From Nostocoides jenkinsii Ben 74 (lineage in GTDB: Bacteria; Actinomycetota; Actinomycetes; Actinomycetales; Dermatophilaceae), in the NCBI RefSeq assembly GCF_001046875.1, contig NZ_HF571038.1, positions 484,420 to 524,854 on the forward strand: a stretch of DNA of 40,435 bases, given 5' to 3'. The notes under the pieces were generated by a model. That model did no database searches. It was not told the origin of the DNA and worked only from the letters and a program-made list of their open reading frames with translations. Shown piece by piece: positions 28,425 to 36,241 of this stretch (position 1 is its first letter; each line of letters opens with the position of its first letter). The position numbers were made by a program, and so were the translations under genes.

Positions 28425-29996
28425 ATGAGTGTTCAACCTCGCGTTAAGCCCGGCGTCCCCACCGGGGGCCAGTACGCACCCTGGGGGCGCGGTGAATCCG
28501 ACGGTCTCGGAGACATCGTCGGGACCGGCTTCGACGACGGCCAAGGAGTCTCCGACGAAGACGCACAGATCGTCCTGGCGCTCAGCAAGGTCGTTCTGGA
28601 CGACCCCAACATCGAGGCCATCCGATGCGACGGCGAGTCGTGGGTTCGCTTCGGCAACGGAATGTGGAGGTCGCCGAGCGGGGAAGTCGTCACCTCCGAG
28701 GAACTGCTCGCGGGCGGCCACGCCATCGCCCCGGACAGCGATCTGCCTATCGGCGCGACTGAGCGGCTGGCTTCGGGGCGGGCTCGCGGCGCGCTCTTGC
28801 AGAGTCTCGACGGAGGATGGGGCGCGATGGGGCGCTCCGACACCCTCGCCTTCACCACGAGCGAGCACGCGACATTCGCCGAGGCCGAAGCAGCCTTAGT
28901 CGCCTGGGACCAGGACACCCACCCGCAACGCTGGGGGACCACCGGGAAGCTCGGCTACGGGTCGAAGACCCCGTGGGGACCGGCGCAGCACGTCAGCCAC
29001 CCGGCCCCCGGCGTCGCTGTCGTGTCCACCGCTGGGCACGGCGGCGTCAAGCTGTCGCGGGAACGCAACGCGATGATTCCCGCGCCGCTGCGTCGACCTG
29101 GCGGCTGGTACGAAGAGGATGGCGAGTCGTACATCGCCTTGATGCATTTTCCGGAGGCGGCGGCTCAGGCTGGCCGGAGGTCTCGGCAGTCGCTCGTGAA
29201 CGAGATGACTGCCGGGGTCAAGAACTGGTTCCCCGACGAGTACGAGGAAGCGACAGGGCAGACGATCCCGTTCGGCGAGTCACGCCTCAAAGACGAAGCC
29301 GACTGGTATGCCGCCAACGCCGAACGGGAGATCGCCATCTCGGCCCGAATGGCCGACCCTGGCGAGTTCACCGACGCAGACGGCATGGTGGCGGTCACCG
29401 TCGCGCGCGGCGGCAAGCGGGGCGATGACGCCGAGAAGCGCGTCATCCTGGTGCCGAAAGACGACTATGACAGCGGACAGAAATACAGCCACGGCGCGTG
29501 GACGGGCGGCGTCTTTGCGGTCCCCAAAGATGCGACCTACCGAGACGTCACGCCCCCACCGAAACCCGTGGTGAAGTCCGCGCGGGTGCGCACCATCACT
29601 GCCGACTTCGACGCGATGCCGGCCGCGACGGCGCTGCGTATTCAATCCGAACTGAACAAGCGGTGGCTCGACCAGGACGGCAGCGTCCGAACGCTGCGCC
29701 AGCTCGTCGAAGACGGCTATGTCAACGGTAAGACCGTCATGGTCAGCAACGGAAAGCGGAACTACTACATTCAGGACGCTGGCGACCCGAACAGCGCCAA
29801 GCCGGACGACACCCTGGTCATTCCTGTCTCGAAGGATACTTGGGACGCCATCGACGCCCCCGACACCCGCGAACCAGCCCTGTTGGCGTCGCAAGCGATC
29901 CAAGTCGCCATGTGGCAGCACGAACACGCCACAACGCGGGAGGAACGAGAGCGCACGGCAGCCCGGATCGAAGCTCTTCGCCGCGCCACCTCCTGA
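28425..29996 (+). CDS. GGQF-leader protein with DUF7007 domain
   Basis: The 523-residue protein opens with VKPGVPTGGQYAPWGRGES. In the middle, TPWGPAQHVSHPAPGVAVVSTAGHGG and GGWYEEDGESYIALMHFPEA match the DUF7007 domain, known from large polyvalent proteins of phages and conjugative elements. The N-terminal 130 residues and the C-terminal 250 residues (with IQSELNKRWLDQDGSVRTL and a helical end) are unassigned. Polyvalent proteins are thought to enter recipient cells with DNA and counter host defences; that role here is inference. It is the largest gene of the plus-strand operon. Confidence 0.7.
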   Translation: MSVQPRVKPGVPTGGQYAPWGRGESDGLGDIVGTGFDDGQGVSDEDAQIVLALSKVVLDDPNIEAIRCDGESWVRFGNGMWRSPSGEVVTSEELLAGGHAIAPDSDLPIGATERLASGRARGALLQSLDGGWGAMGRSDTLAFTTSEHATFAEAEAALVAWDQDTHPQRWGTTGKLGYGSKTPWGPAQHVSHPAPGVAVVSTAGHGGVKLSRERNAMIPAPLRRPGGWYEEDGESYIALMHFPEAAAQAGRRSRQSLVNEMTAGVKNWFPDEYEEATGQTIPFGESRLKDEADWYAANAEREIAISARMADPGEFTDADGMVAVTVARGGKRGDDAEKRVILVPKDDYDSGQKYSHGAWTGGVFAVPKDATYRDVTPPPKPVVKSARVRTITADFDAMPAATALRIQSELNKRWLDQDGSVRTLRQLVEDGYVNGKTVMVSNGKRNYYIQDAGDPNSAKPDDTLVIPVSKDTWDAIDAPDTREPALLASQAIQVAMWQHEHATTREERERTAARIEALRRATS

Positions 29997-30021
29997 CACC
30001 GCTGCCTCAGACCCCATTCCG

Positions 30022-30219
30022 GTGAATGTCCGTCCTGGGCCACCGATGTGGAGCGACTGCGCTCCACCGACCCGCATCGACGCCGACGGAGACCAGTTTT
30101 GGGAGGTCGACGGCCAACCCCACCGCGACAACGGGCTCCCCGCCGTCATGCGGGCGGACGGGACCACCGAGTATTGGGTCCACGGCGTCCGCCAGCCCCC
30201 GCCCGCAATACGGGTATGA
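30022..30219 (+). CDS. MORN-like repeat microprotein, 65 aa
   Basis: GTG 30022 or ATG 30046. The protein has one and a half repeats: FWEVDGQPHRDNGLPAVMRA and TEYWVHGVRQPP, nearly the same as in the 9127 protein and the damaged gene at 34475. The tail PPPAIRV is encoded by the class 2 element of the next gene, with ATGA-type overlap. Probably a satellite of the GGQF gene that follows. Confidence 0.6.
   Translation: MNVRPGPPMWSDCAPPTRIDADGDQFWEVDGQPHRDNGLPAVMRADGTTEYWVHGVRQPPPAIRV
30201..30208 (+). promoter_or_regulatory. Class 2 start element
   Basis: GCCCGCAA, 7-nt spacer TACGGGT, ATG 30216. Confidence 0.55.
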
Positions 30220-30722
30220 CGGCGACGATCCACAGAGTGCCCGCGGGCACCAAGCGGGGCGGCGAGTTCGCGACCCACCCCAAGTCGGAACCCACTGTTG
30301 ACTTCGGCCCGGACGTTGCCGCAGAGCCGTCCGGGCCGTTGGCGACCGCCTGGCGCGACTATCTCGACTGCCCCGATGAGGATTTGGACCGCGCCGTCGT
30401 CGCATTGACGGCGACTCAGGTTCGCACCGCGTACCCGAAGGCGAAGACGTTCAGCATTCTTGTCGGCGACCAGCGACCGACCCAGTTGACGGGAGTTTGC
30501 GACCACGACGGTCAGTCGTTGGTGTATCTCGGCGGCGACGAAACAGGCTACGGTCCCGACCCGGAATTGTCCGTAACGGAACCGGGCGGCGTAGTCGCCG
30601 ACCTGTCTTGGTGGACCGCCACCCACTGGGGCGCGATGGCGGACGACGCGCTCGACCGAAGCAACCCGCCGTTCGAGTCTGCCATCGAGTATGTCTTCGG
30701 CGTCGACCACTGCGCTCAGTGA
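30216..30722 (+). CDS. GGQF-leader protein, 168 aa
   Basis: Leader RVPAGTKRGGEFATHPKSEP at residues 7-26, then an acidic linker and a compact alpha/beta part (AWRDYLDCPDEDLDRAVVAL, KTFSILVGDQRPTQLTG, GGVVADLSWWTATHWGAM). No family recognised beyond the leader. Its last codons form the class 1 element of the following gene (tail HCAQ). Confidence 0.6.
   Translation: MTATIHRVPAGTKRGGEFATHPKSEPTVDFGPDVAAEPSGPLATAWRDYLDCPDEDLDRAVVALTATQVRTAYPKAKTFSILVGDQRPTQLTGVCDHDGQSLVYLGGDETGYGPDPELSVTEPGGVVADLSWWTATHWGAMADDALDRSNPPFESAIEYVFGVDHCAQ
30710..30719 (+). promoter_or_regulatory. Class 1 start element
   Basis: CTGCGCTCAG, 7-nt spacer, ATG 30727. Confidence 0.6.
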
Positions 30723-30726
30723 ACGC

Positions 30727-31476
30727 ATGACAATCAGCGACGCCATCGACCAGCACCCCGACCGGGCCTCCCACGACCTTGACAAGACCCTGGGGACCAA
30801 CCTCGACGTCGAAGCCAACTGGGCTCTGGCGTTCGCTGCCGCCCTGGTCCCGTTCATCCTGGACGCCGACCATGTGGGGGATGTCTGCACGGAGGTCGAT
30901 CCGATCGCGGTGCAAATACGCGACCACGGCGTCCTGGTCACCACGGTTTCCGCCGACCAGGTGGAAGTCCGGCAGGGGCAGACAGGCGAACAGGCCGTCG
31001 TCGTCGCCATCAACGCCATCGTCTCCGCGGTCGAGAAGGCGTTGAGTCGCCCCACCGAATCGGTGCGGCGGATCAAGTTGCTCGCGCCGACGTTCGCGAG
31101 GCGGTGGCTGGCCGAACTCCTGTCGGTCGTCTACACCGACCGAGACGACGTCATTCTGCGTCAAACGGCTGACCGTATCCGCCACGCCGACAACCGCACC
31201 TACGTCGATCTACTTCTCGGGGAGTTGGGGCCGCGCGCGAAGACTCCGATCACCGTGATGTCGCGGGCGGGGAGCCTGGCGAACATGCTCGCCGCCACGA
31301 ACGGCGACGGCGAGGTCGCCCGGTTGATCGTCGGCTTCGTCTGGCCGTCAATGACGGAGGCCGAGATCGCCTCGACCGCCGAACAGTTCGTCGGCCTGGG
31401 GTGGGCTGGTCAGCGCTGGTTCGTCGCAACGATGGATTCACTGGTCCGTCTCCCCGTCACGGAGATGGCCCGATGA
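30727..31476 (+). CDS. Hypothetical helical protein, 249 aa
   Basis: Start fixed by the class 1 element. Mostly helical: LDVEANWALAFAAALVPFIL, VVVAINAIVSAVEKALSRP, RRWLAELLSVVYTDRDDVILRQTADRI and a final helix-rich third (STAEQFVGLGWAGQRWF). No motif recognised. It is coupled by ATGA to a gene whose product carries the GGQF peptide at its C-terminus. Confidence 0.6.
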   Translation: MTISDAIDQHPDRASHDLDKTLGTNLDVEANWALAFAAALVPFILDADHVGDVCTEVDPIAVQIRDHGVLVTTVSADQVEVRQGQTGEQAVVVAINAIVSAVEKALSRPTESVRRIKLLAPTFARRWLAELLSVVYTDRDDVILRQTADRIRHADNRTYVDLLLGELGPRAKTPITVMSRAGSLANMLAATNGDGEVARLIVGFVWPSMTEAEIASTAEQFVGLGWAGQRWFVATMDSLVRLPVTEMAR

Positions 31477-31754
31477 GCGCCGACTCCTGGCACGCAGGGT
31501 GCGCTGACGCCGACGAAGCGGCCTTGACGGACTGGGACGAGCGGCTGTCCTGGGACGGTGTTGACGTTGACGTCGACAGCAGGTTTGGCTTCGGCTCGGA
31601 TGAGCCGTTCGACGCCAGCGAATCTGAGCGCGCCCTGCAAGCCTGGGCAGACATGCTGGTTGCCAGCAAGTCGGCGCAGCGGGGGCGGCATCCGGCGGGA
31701 ACGCCTCGGGGAGGGCAGTTCGCCGCCACCACCCGTCGCGAAAACCGGCTCTAG
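31473..31754 (+). CDS. Acidic protein with C-terminal GGQF peptide, 93 aa
   Basis: An Asp/Glu/Trp-rich N-terminal 65 residues (DSWHAGCADADEAALTDWDE) is followed at residues 70-88 by GRHPAGTPRGGQFAATTRRE, the same peptide that starts at least eight other proteins here. It is thus the only case where the peptide is at the C-terminus, suggesting it acts as a portable tag. It might alternatively be the leader of a formerly longer protein. Confidence 0.55.
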   Translation: MSADSWHAGCADADEAALTDWDERLSWDGVDVDVDSRFGFGSDEPFDASESERALQAWADMLVASKSAQRGRHPAGTPRGGQFAATTRRENRL

Positions 31755-31761
31755 GGCCTCG

Positions 31762-31771
31762 CTGCGCTCGG
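31762..31771 (+). promoter_or_regulatory. Class 1 start element (variant, 8-nt spacer)
   Basis: CTGCGCTCGG, 8-nt spacer, ATG 31780. Confidence 0.4.
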
Positions 31772-31779
31772 TGAAGAAC

Positions 31780-32119
31780 ATGAGCACCGGCACCGATCTC
31801 GCCCGCGTCATCATCGACGGCCACCCCGCCCGCGTCGACCACGTTCTCGATTCCCCATTGGGGGGCGCACGCCGCAGATAGTGCGGCCTGGGCGCTGCGC
31901 TATCTCGCGGTGGCGCTGCCCCGGCATTATCGCAACTGGTCCGTCGAGGTCGTCAAGCACGGCGCTCCGAGCCAGCCGACGCTGTTCATCGACCGTGGAG
32001 AGCACCCCGTGGCGATCGCCGTGGGCATGGTCGAGACCCACCCTGATATGACGGCACGAGATGTCCCGATGGGCGCTCTCGGGGTGGCCTGGCGGGCTGC
32101 ATTTCCGTTTGCCGCATAG
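31780..32119 (+). pseudogene. Hypothetical gene frameshifted at a G-run
   Basis: From ATG 31780 the frame reads TDLARVIIDGHPARVDHVLD. At six G (31860-31865) the coding phase moves and continues AADSAAWALRYLAVALP, NWSVEVVKHGAPSQPTLFID and ends VAWRAAFPFAA. With five G it would be one 112-residue protein. No family recognised. The class 1 element supports this start, and the second half would lack any start element of its own. Confidence 0.5.
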
Positions 32120-32522
32120 GGCGTTGTGGGCGGGCCTGGACGCCTCCGTTGCCGCGCGAGGGGATGGCGTGGTCGACGTCGAGAAACCCGTCCAGGTCCA
32201 CCCACCACCGGCTCTAGCGCCGTGCCGACCGTTCGTTCTCGCAGCGATCGCAGCCGCATTCGCGGGCCAACCGGCACGGCCTGCACAGGCGGGGATCGTC
32301 GTCCGAGCTCGACCAGCCGCCGCGGTGAAACCCGAAGTGGGACAACGTCTCGACGATGCTGGGATGTCGGTCGACCACTGCCGGGTTCCCGGCCGACGCG
32401 GCGTCCGCACGGACGTGGCACTGCTCGCACGCGAGCACCCGCGGCGCGATGGACAGCACACCTCGCGGTGCGTCGGGGATCGAGTCCAGGTGCCGTGGCG
32501 TCGGTCAGTAGGTGTCAAGCAC
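31986..32522 (-). pseudogene. HNH/zinc-cluster gene with in-frame stops
   Basis: A minus-strand frame beginning at GTG 32522 (8-bp overlap with the methyltransferase stop) reads through TGA (32505-32507) and TAG (32214-32216). Between them it is coding: HLDSIPDAPRGVLSIAPRV, CEQCHVRADAAS, then CRPCRLARECGCDRCEN; after the TAG comes FLDVDHAIPSRGNGG, an HNH-like DH-IP-GG core. Both stops are single C-to-T changes away from CGA and CAG. Two CxxC pairs suit an HNH or zinc-finger nuclease. The 3' end is unclear because it overlaps the plus-strand gene ending at 32119. This covers the otherwise gene-free 32120-32514. Confidence 0.4.
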
Positions 32523-33540
32523 TTTCGCTCTCCGTTCGGAGAAGGTCGGCCTGCCGCGTCAACCGGTGCTCGATCAGCGGCAGAAAGGAGAGATCGCGCT
32601 CGATCGCGATGCAGCGTCGCGATTCGAGCAGGCATGCCTCCACCGTTGTTCCCGATCCCGCGAACGGGTCGAGGACGACGCCACCGGCAGGGGTGACCAG
32701 ACGGATGAGCCAGCGCATCAACGCCAACGGCTTCACACTGGGGTGGCTCACGCCGTCGACGCGGGGGCGCTCTGCCGTTCCAGGCTTGGCCGCATAGTAA
32801 AAACGGGACGCCCCCGGAGCCTGTTGATCGAGAATGTCGGCCTGCTGATCGTCAAGGACAACATTGGCAGGCCAGCGGCCCAACGCTTCCGATCGGGCTG
32901 TCGACGCGCGAGAACGAGACGCGCTGGCGGCAACGGCAACAGCGTCCGCCATCCACGGTCGAGTCCACCCGTCGGTGGACATGACGCGGCCTTTAGCGCT
33001 ACTGCCGCCACCGAGCGAGTCCGTTGTCGGCAGACGGCAGGCGTCGACACGCAGCGCCCCCGTGCCATATGCGGCGGCGTTACTCGCGACGGTCCTCTCG
33101 ACCGGCTTACGCGCCAAGACGATCGGCTCGAATCCCGGCTTCAACGCGGTCGCCCACCCGGTGCGGTCCCCGGTGTCGTCGGTCAGGTTGACGGCTTTCG
33201 GGAACCCTGATCCGTACAGCCACGCTAGCGAGTCCCGTATCTCAAACCCGGCATCTTCCAGCCCGGACGTCAACCGGTGCCAGGTCCGGGTTCCGCCGAA
33301 CGCGACGACGTGCCCGCCCGGCTTGATCGCGCGAAAACATTGCTCGCCCCACTGCGTGCACCATTCCTGGAAGCGCGCGGCGCTGCGGAACGTGTCCCAC
33401 GACGTTCGCATCAAGCCGATCGCATACGGCGGGTCGGTGCAGACAGCGTCGATGCTGTTGGCAGGGAGGTCGCCCAGGACAGCCAAGGCGCTCTCGGCAT
33501 AGACCGTGACTCGATCGTCGCGGAAGAACGGCTCGACCAT
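32515..33540 (-). CDS. DNA methyltransferase (N6-adenine/N4-cytosine class)
   Basis: The 341-residue protein starts at ATG 33540, overlapping the previous stop (TGATG). CTDPPYAIGLM at about residue 33 is the catalytic DPPY motif IV, and near the C-terminus LDPFAGSGTTVEA is the SAM-binding FxGxG motif I, so the motif order DPPY then FGSG marks a beta-class enzyme. The middle (about 110-250) is the target-recognition part. It methylates DNA using SAM. No matching endonuclease is seen, so it is an orphan enzyme, likely protecting element DNA from host restriction. Confidence 0.85.
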   Translation of the reverse strand: MVEPFFRDDRVTVYAESALAVLGDLPANSIDAVCTDPPYAIGLMRTSWDTFRSAARFQEWCTQWGEQCFRAIKPGGHVVAFGGTRTWHRLTSGLEDAGFEIRDSLAWLYGSGFPKAVNLTDDTGDRTGWATALKPGFEPIVLARKPVERTVASNAAAYGTGALRVDACRLPTTDSLGGGSSAKGRVMSTDGWTRPWMADAVAVAASASRSRASTARSEALGRWPANVVLDDQQADILDQQAPGASRFYYAAKPGTAERPRVDGVSHPSVKPLALMRWLIRLVTPAGGVVLDPFAGSGTTVEACLLESRRCIAIERDLSFLPLIEHRLTRQADLLRTESESA

Positions 33541-34478
33541 CAGTTGGCGTCGATCTCGGCGATCAGGGAGACGGTTGCCATCTTCGTCGCGTGGTCGGCG
33601 TCGCTCCAGCCGTCCAACAGCGACGCAGCAACGTCGTCGGGGACACGCGGGAACGCCATCCGCATCGCATCGGATCGACCGGACTGGCTGAGCCGGTCGA
33701 GGGCCGCGACCCTGGCGGTGTCGGTCGCAATCGTCCCTTCGGCGCGCTCGGCTTGTGTCGCGTGGGCGTCGATGGCGGCCCATTCGTCATCGTTCCACGA
33801 CCACGGCCCGGTAGCGCTGGCGTGGGGCGAGTCTTCGCCAGGGAAGGGAAGCATCGCATCCTTGAACGGTCGGGCGTCGTTGTAGGACCACCCGACGGAA
33901 TACTGACGCTCGTTCCGGAGCCGAGCGCGTTCGGTGTTGCGCCGGGATTCGGCGACGGTGGCGATGACGTCGGCTCGGTTGACGGCGACGATCATCTTGC
34001 GGGCGATCTCGCGGGCCACCGTCCGCGGCGTCGCGTCGGCGTCGGGAACGATGTCGTCCCAGCGAATGCTCTCGGTGGTGAGAGACGCGGTTCGCGGGCC
34101 TGTGCCGTTGGCGAGAATGTCGACGCCAACGATGTCGTCCTCGTCCCAGATGTGCCCGATCCCGGCGACCGGAGTTCCCCAGTTGTCGATCGCCAAGGAG
34201 GTGGTGGTGAACGTTTCCAGCATGGCGTAGTCCCCCGACCGCAGACGATGCCCCGTTTCCGGCAACTCGAAATCGCGGGGGCCTCCGTCCTGGTCGTGGG
34301 TCAGAACGTAGTCGACGACCTCGTCGGACAGGTCGTCGGTCGTCATCGCGGCGCGCACGCCCTCCGGAGCCAGGGGATTCTCGACCGCCCCCAGATCAAC
34401 GTCGGGCTCGCCGCCTTGCTTGGCGACCCACTTCCCGCCGCGACCTCGGGGATGCTGGGACTCGTCGTGAACGCTCAT
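33540..34478 (-). CDS. GGQF-leader protein, 312 aa
   Basis: ATG 34478 is fixed by a class 2 element. The leader is the variant HPRGRGGKWVAKQGGEP, then an alpha/beta domain with TGHRLRSGDYAMLETFTTTS and VAGIGHIWDEDDIVGVDILA, a helix REIARKMIVAVNRADVI, an Arg-rich stretch and a helical acidic C-terminus (AALDRLSQSGRSDAMRM). No enzyme motif recognised. Its stop is fused to the methyltransferase start, so both are probably expressed together. Confidence 0.65.
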   Translation of the reverse strand: MSVHDESQHPRGRGGKWVAKQGGEPDVDLGAVENPLAPEGVRAAMTTDDLSDEVVDYVLTHDQDGGPRDFELPETGHRLRSGDYAMLETFTTTSLAIDNWGTPVAGIGHIWDEDDIVGVDILANGTGPRTASLTTESIRWDDIVPDADATPRTVAREIARKMIVAVNRADVIATVAESRRNTERARLRNERQYSVGWSYNDARPFKDAMLPFPGEDSPHASATGPWSWNDDEWAAIDAHATQAERAEGTIATDTARVAALDRLSQSGRSDAMRMAFPRVPDDVAASLLDGWSDADHATKMATVSLIAEIDAN

Positions 34479-34661
34479 GCCTTCATTGCGGGCGGGGGGT
34501 GTCGAACGCCATTGACCCAACACTCGACGCTCCCGTCCACACGATCGCGGGGAGGCCGCCGCCACGGCCCGCCACACCTTGGACCCGTCAGCCCACACGA
34601 TGGCGGGCAAGTCGCCCTCACGGTGGAGTTCGCCGTCTACCTCCCAGATGCGGGTGGTCAA
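34475..34661 (-). pseudogene. MORN-like repeat gene, frameshifted
   Basis: From a possible TTG at 34661 the frame reads TTRIWEVDGELHREGDLPAI. The repeated second unit, GLPAIVW, moves to another phase near 34550 and then reads DGSVECWVNGVRHPPPAMKA, ending in ATGA overlap with the GGQF gene downstream. This is the same two-unit arrangement as the 30022 gene before its own GGQF partner, so it is a degraded or mis-sequenced copy of that pair. Confidence 0.5.
34486..34493 (-). promoter_or_regulatory. Class 2 start element
   Basis: GCCCGCAA on the minus strand, 7-nt spacer, ATG at 34478. Confidence 0.55.
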
Positions 34662-34723
34662 GACGACCCGCCTGCACCAGGCGAGCGCGCTCTTCGACCA
34701 GCGGCCACGGCGGCCGACGGACC

Positions 34724-34732
34724 GGCAAAGAA
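34724..34732 (+). promoter_or_regulatory. Class 3 start element
   Basis: GGCAAAGAA, 5-nt spacer, ATG 34738. Confidence 0.5.
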
Positions 34733-34737
34733 TTGGC

Positions 34738-35010
34738 ATGGGTCTCAACCACGGGAAAAGCCTCAACATCGGCTCCGGCAAGTATTACCGGCTGCCCAAA
34801 GACGAGGCGACCGTCACCTACCGGCGGCGACGGCGTGGCCCAGCGTCGTCCGTGACCGGCGTTTTGTACTGCGTCGACGGGCAGTTGATGTGCCAGGGGC
34901 GGCAAGTGTTGCGGCTGCTGCGGTTCCACAACGGGAAGTTGCACCACGACGACGCTCGCGAAATCATCGACGCCGCATTGATCTCGGCGGCTCGGACGGT
35001 GGACAAGTGA
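34738..35010 (+). CDS. Small basic protein, 90 aa
   Basis: ATG 34738 with a class 3 element. Lys/Arg-rich N-terminal half (NHGKSLNIGSGKYYRLP, TVTYRRRRRGP) and a second half with YCVDGQLMCQGRQVLRLL and a helix DAREIIDAALISAA. Two Cys are present. It may bind nucleic acid. Coupled to the next gene by GTGA. Confidence 0.55.
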   Translation: MGLNHGKSLNIGSGKYYRLPKDEATVTYRRRRRGPASSVTGVLYCVDGQLMCQGRQVLRLLRFHNGKLHHDDAREIIDAALISAARTVDK

Positions 35011-35315
35011 CCACGCCGCCATCGTTCAACCTCGCCGGTTTAGACGCCGCCTTGACGTGGATTCGACGCGATTCGAGTCAACGCCGATCCGACCGGGACG
35101 CCGCGACCATCGGCTCGTGGGAATCGGGGATCGACCCCGACCTTTACACCGACTTCCCCGGCCCGGTCGGCGACTTGCTCCGGGACAAGTCTTTGGCCGA
35201 AGCCAGCCTCGGGTTCGTGGACCCGCTGGTGACGATGCGGCTGCTGCGCCCCTACTTCTTGGCGTGCGGCGTCCGACCCCGGTCCAGGACCGCCCCGCCC
35301 GCAGTACGGGTATGA
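35007..35315 (+). CDS. Hypothetical protein, 102 aa
   Basis: GTG 35007 overlaps the previous stop. The helical protein with LAGLDAALTWIRRDSSQRRS and LLRDKSLAEASLGFVDPLVTM has no recognised family. The last residues APPAVRV are encoded by the class 2 element of the next gene and the stop overlaps that ATG, the same arrangement as in the 30022-30216 pair. Confidence 0.55.
   Translation: MTTPPSFNLAGLDAALTWIRRDSSQRRSDRDAATIGSWESGIDPDLYTDFPGPVGDLLRDKSLAEASLGFVDPLVTMRLLRPYFLACGVRPRSRTAPPAVRV
35297..35304 (+). promoter_or_regulatory. Class 2 start element (variant)
   Basis: GCCCGCAG, 7-nt spacer TACGGGT, ATG 35312. Confidence 0.55.
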
Positions 35316-36241
35316 GCAACCACGTTCGGGTTCCGGCAGGCGTCAGAGAAGGCGGCCAGTTCCGCGCCCACGCCCGCAGCGAAGGGTCCGGCCTCGGGGC
35401 GCTGGTCTGCGTGGAATGCGGCGGCAACCTGGTGGTCGAGAGTGACGGCGTCCCCGCGCACGTCGGACTTGACGGGGAACCGTTCACCACCGACCACGAC
35501 TACCGTGATCGGGACGACCTGCCGGACTATGGCGGCGCGACGGCGTTCCCGGACTTCGACGTGGCCGACACGCCCACGCCGGTCATCGACGACGTCGAGC
35601 GAGACCCCGAACCTCTCGACTACGAGTTCCAGTTGAGCGCCGCCGGACTGGACTACGTCACCGACAATGGCGACGTCGCCGTCCAGGTGGACCGGGGCGA
35701 AGACGGCAGGCCGGTGCGGTTGCGGCGCGGAAAAGTCGTCTTCGAGGTTCCCGTGATCGGCACCGAGCAAGGGCATTACGGCCCCGTCCCGATTGGCTCC
35801 CGACGCGGAGACGGACGACGCCCTGTCACCGAAGTGGCGGCTCTGGCTCGACAAGACATCAAGGACGCGATCGCCGTCGGGTGGCTGCCATCGAACCTGA
35901 CCTATCGGGTTAAGACGCGCCACGGGTCAAGCGTCAGTGTTGACATCGAAGGCGTCAAAGACGCCGACCGGGTCGACCCGTGGAAGGCCCAGGTCGCCGA
36001 AGAGCACGGGGCCTTCCGACGCACCGACCGTGACGAGTTCATCGAGTTGGAGCGTCGCGTCGAGCAGATCGTGAGACGGTACGGCAGGTTCGAGATCGAC
36101 TCGATGACCGACTACTTCCACGTCGACTACTACAGCAACGTCCGCATCCCGAGAGAGTCCGAACAGGCGTGGTGGGCCGCAGAGCGGGAACGGCTGGCTG
36201 CTCGTCGTCGCCCCAACGCCAACCGCAAGGCCGCAGGCTAG
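35312..36241 (+). CDS. GGQF-leader protein with LPD29-like domain
   Basis: The 309-residue protein has the leader RVPAGVREGGQFRAHARSEG, then CVECGGNLVV (CxxC zinc site) and an acidic linker. Residues about 190-290 (AVGWLPSNLTYRVKTRHGSS, VSVDIEGVKDAD, FIELERRVEQIVRRYGRFEI, MTDYFHVDYYSNV) resemble the LPD29-type polyvalent-protein-associated domain, in which a basic beta sheet precedes a 'FDGMTD' helix. Such domains occur in very large phage and conjugation proteins. It ends in a CTAG shared with the converging gene. Confidence 0.6.
   Translation: MSNHVRVPAGVREGGQFRAHARSEGSGLGALVCVECGGNLVVESDGVPAHVGLDGEPFTTDHDYRDRDDLPDYGGATAFPDFDVADTPTPVIDDVERDPEPLDYEFQLSAAGLDYVTDNGDVAVQVDRGEDGRPVRLRRGKVVFEVPVIGTEQGHYGPVPIGSRRGDGRRPVTEVAALARQDIKDAIAVGWLPSNLTYRVKTRHGSSVSVDIEGVKDADRVDPWKAQVAEEHGAFRRTDRDEFIELERRVEQIVRRYGRFEIDSMTDYFHVDYYSNVRIPRESEQAWWAAERERLAARRRPNANRKAAG

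Noticed and set aside
29280-31076. A 598-codon minus-strand open frame
   Set aside because: It overlaps four well-supported plus-strand genes with start elements and 4-bp overlaps; composition is that of a shadow frame.
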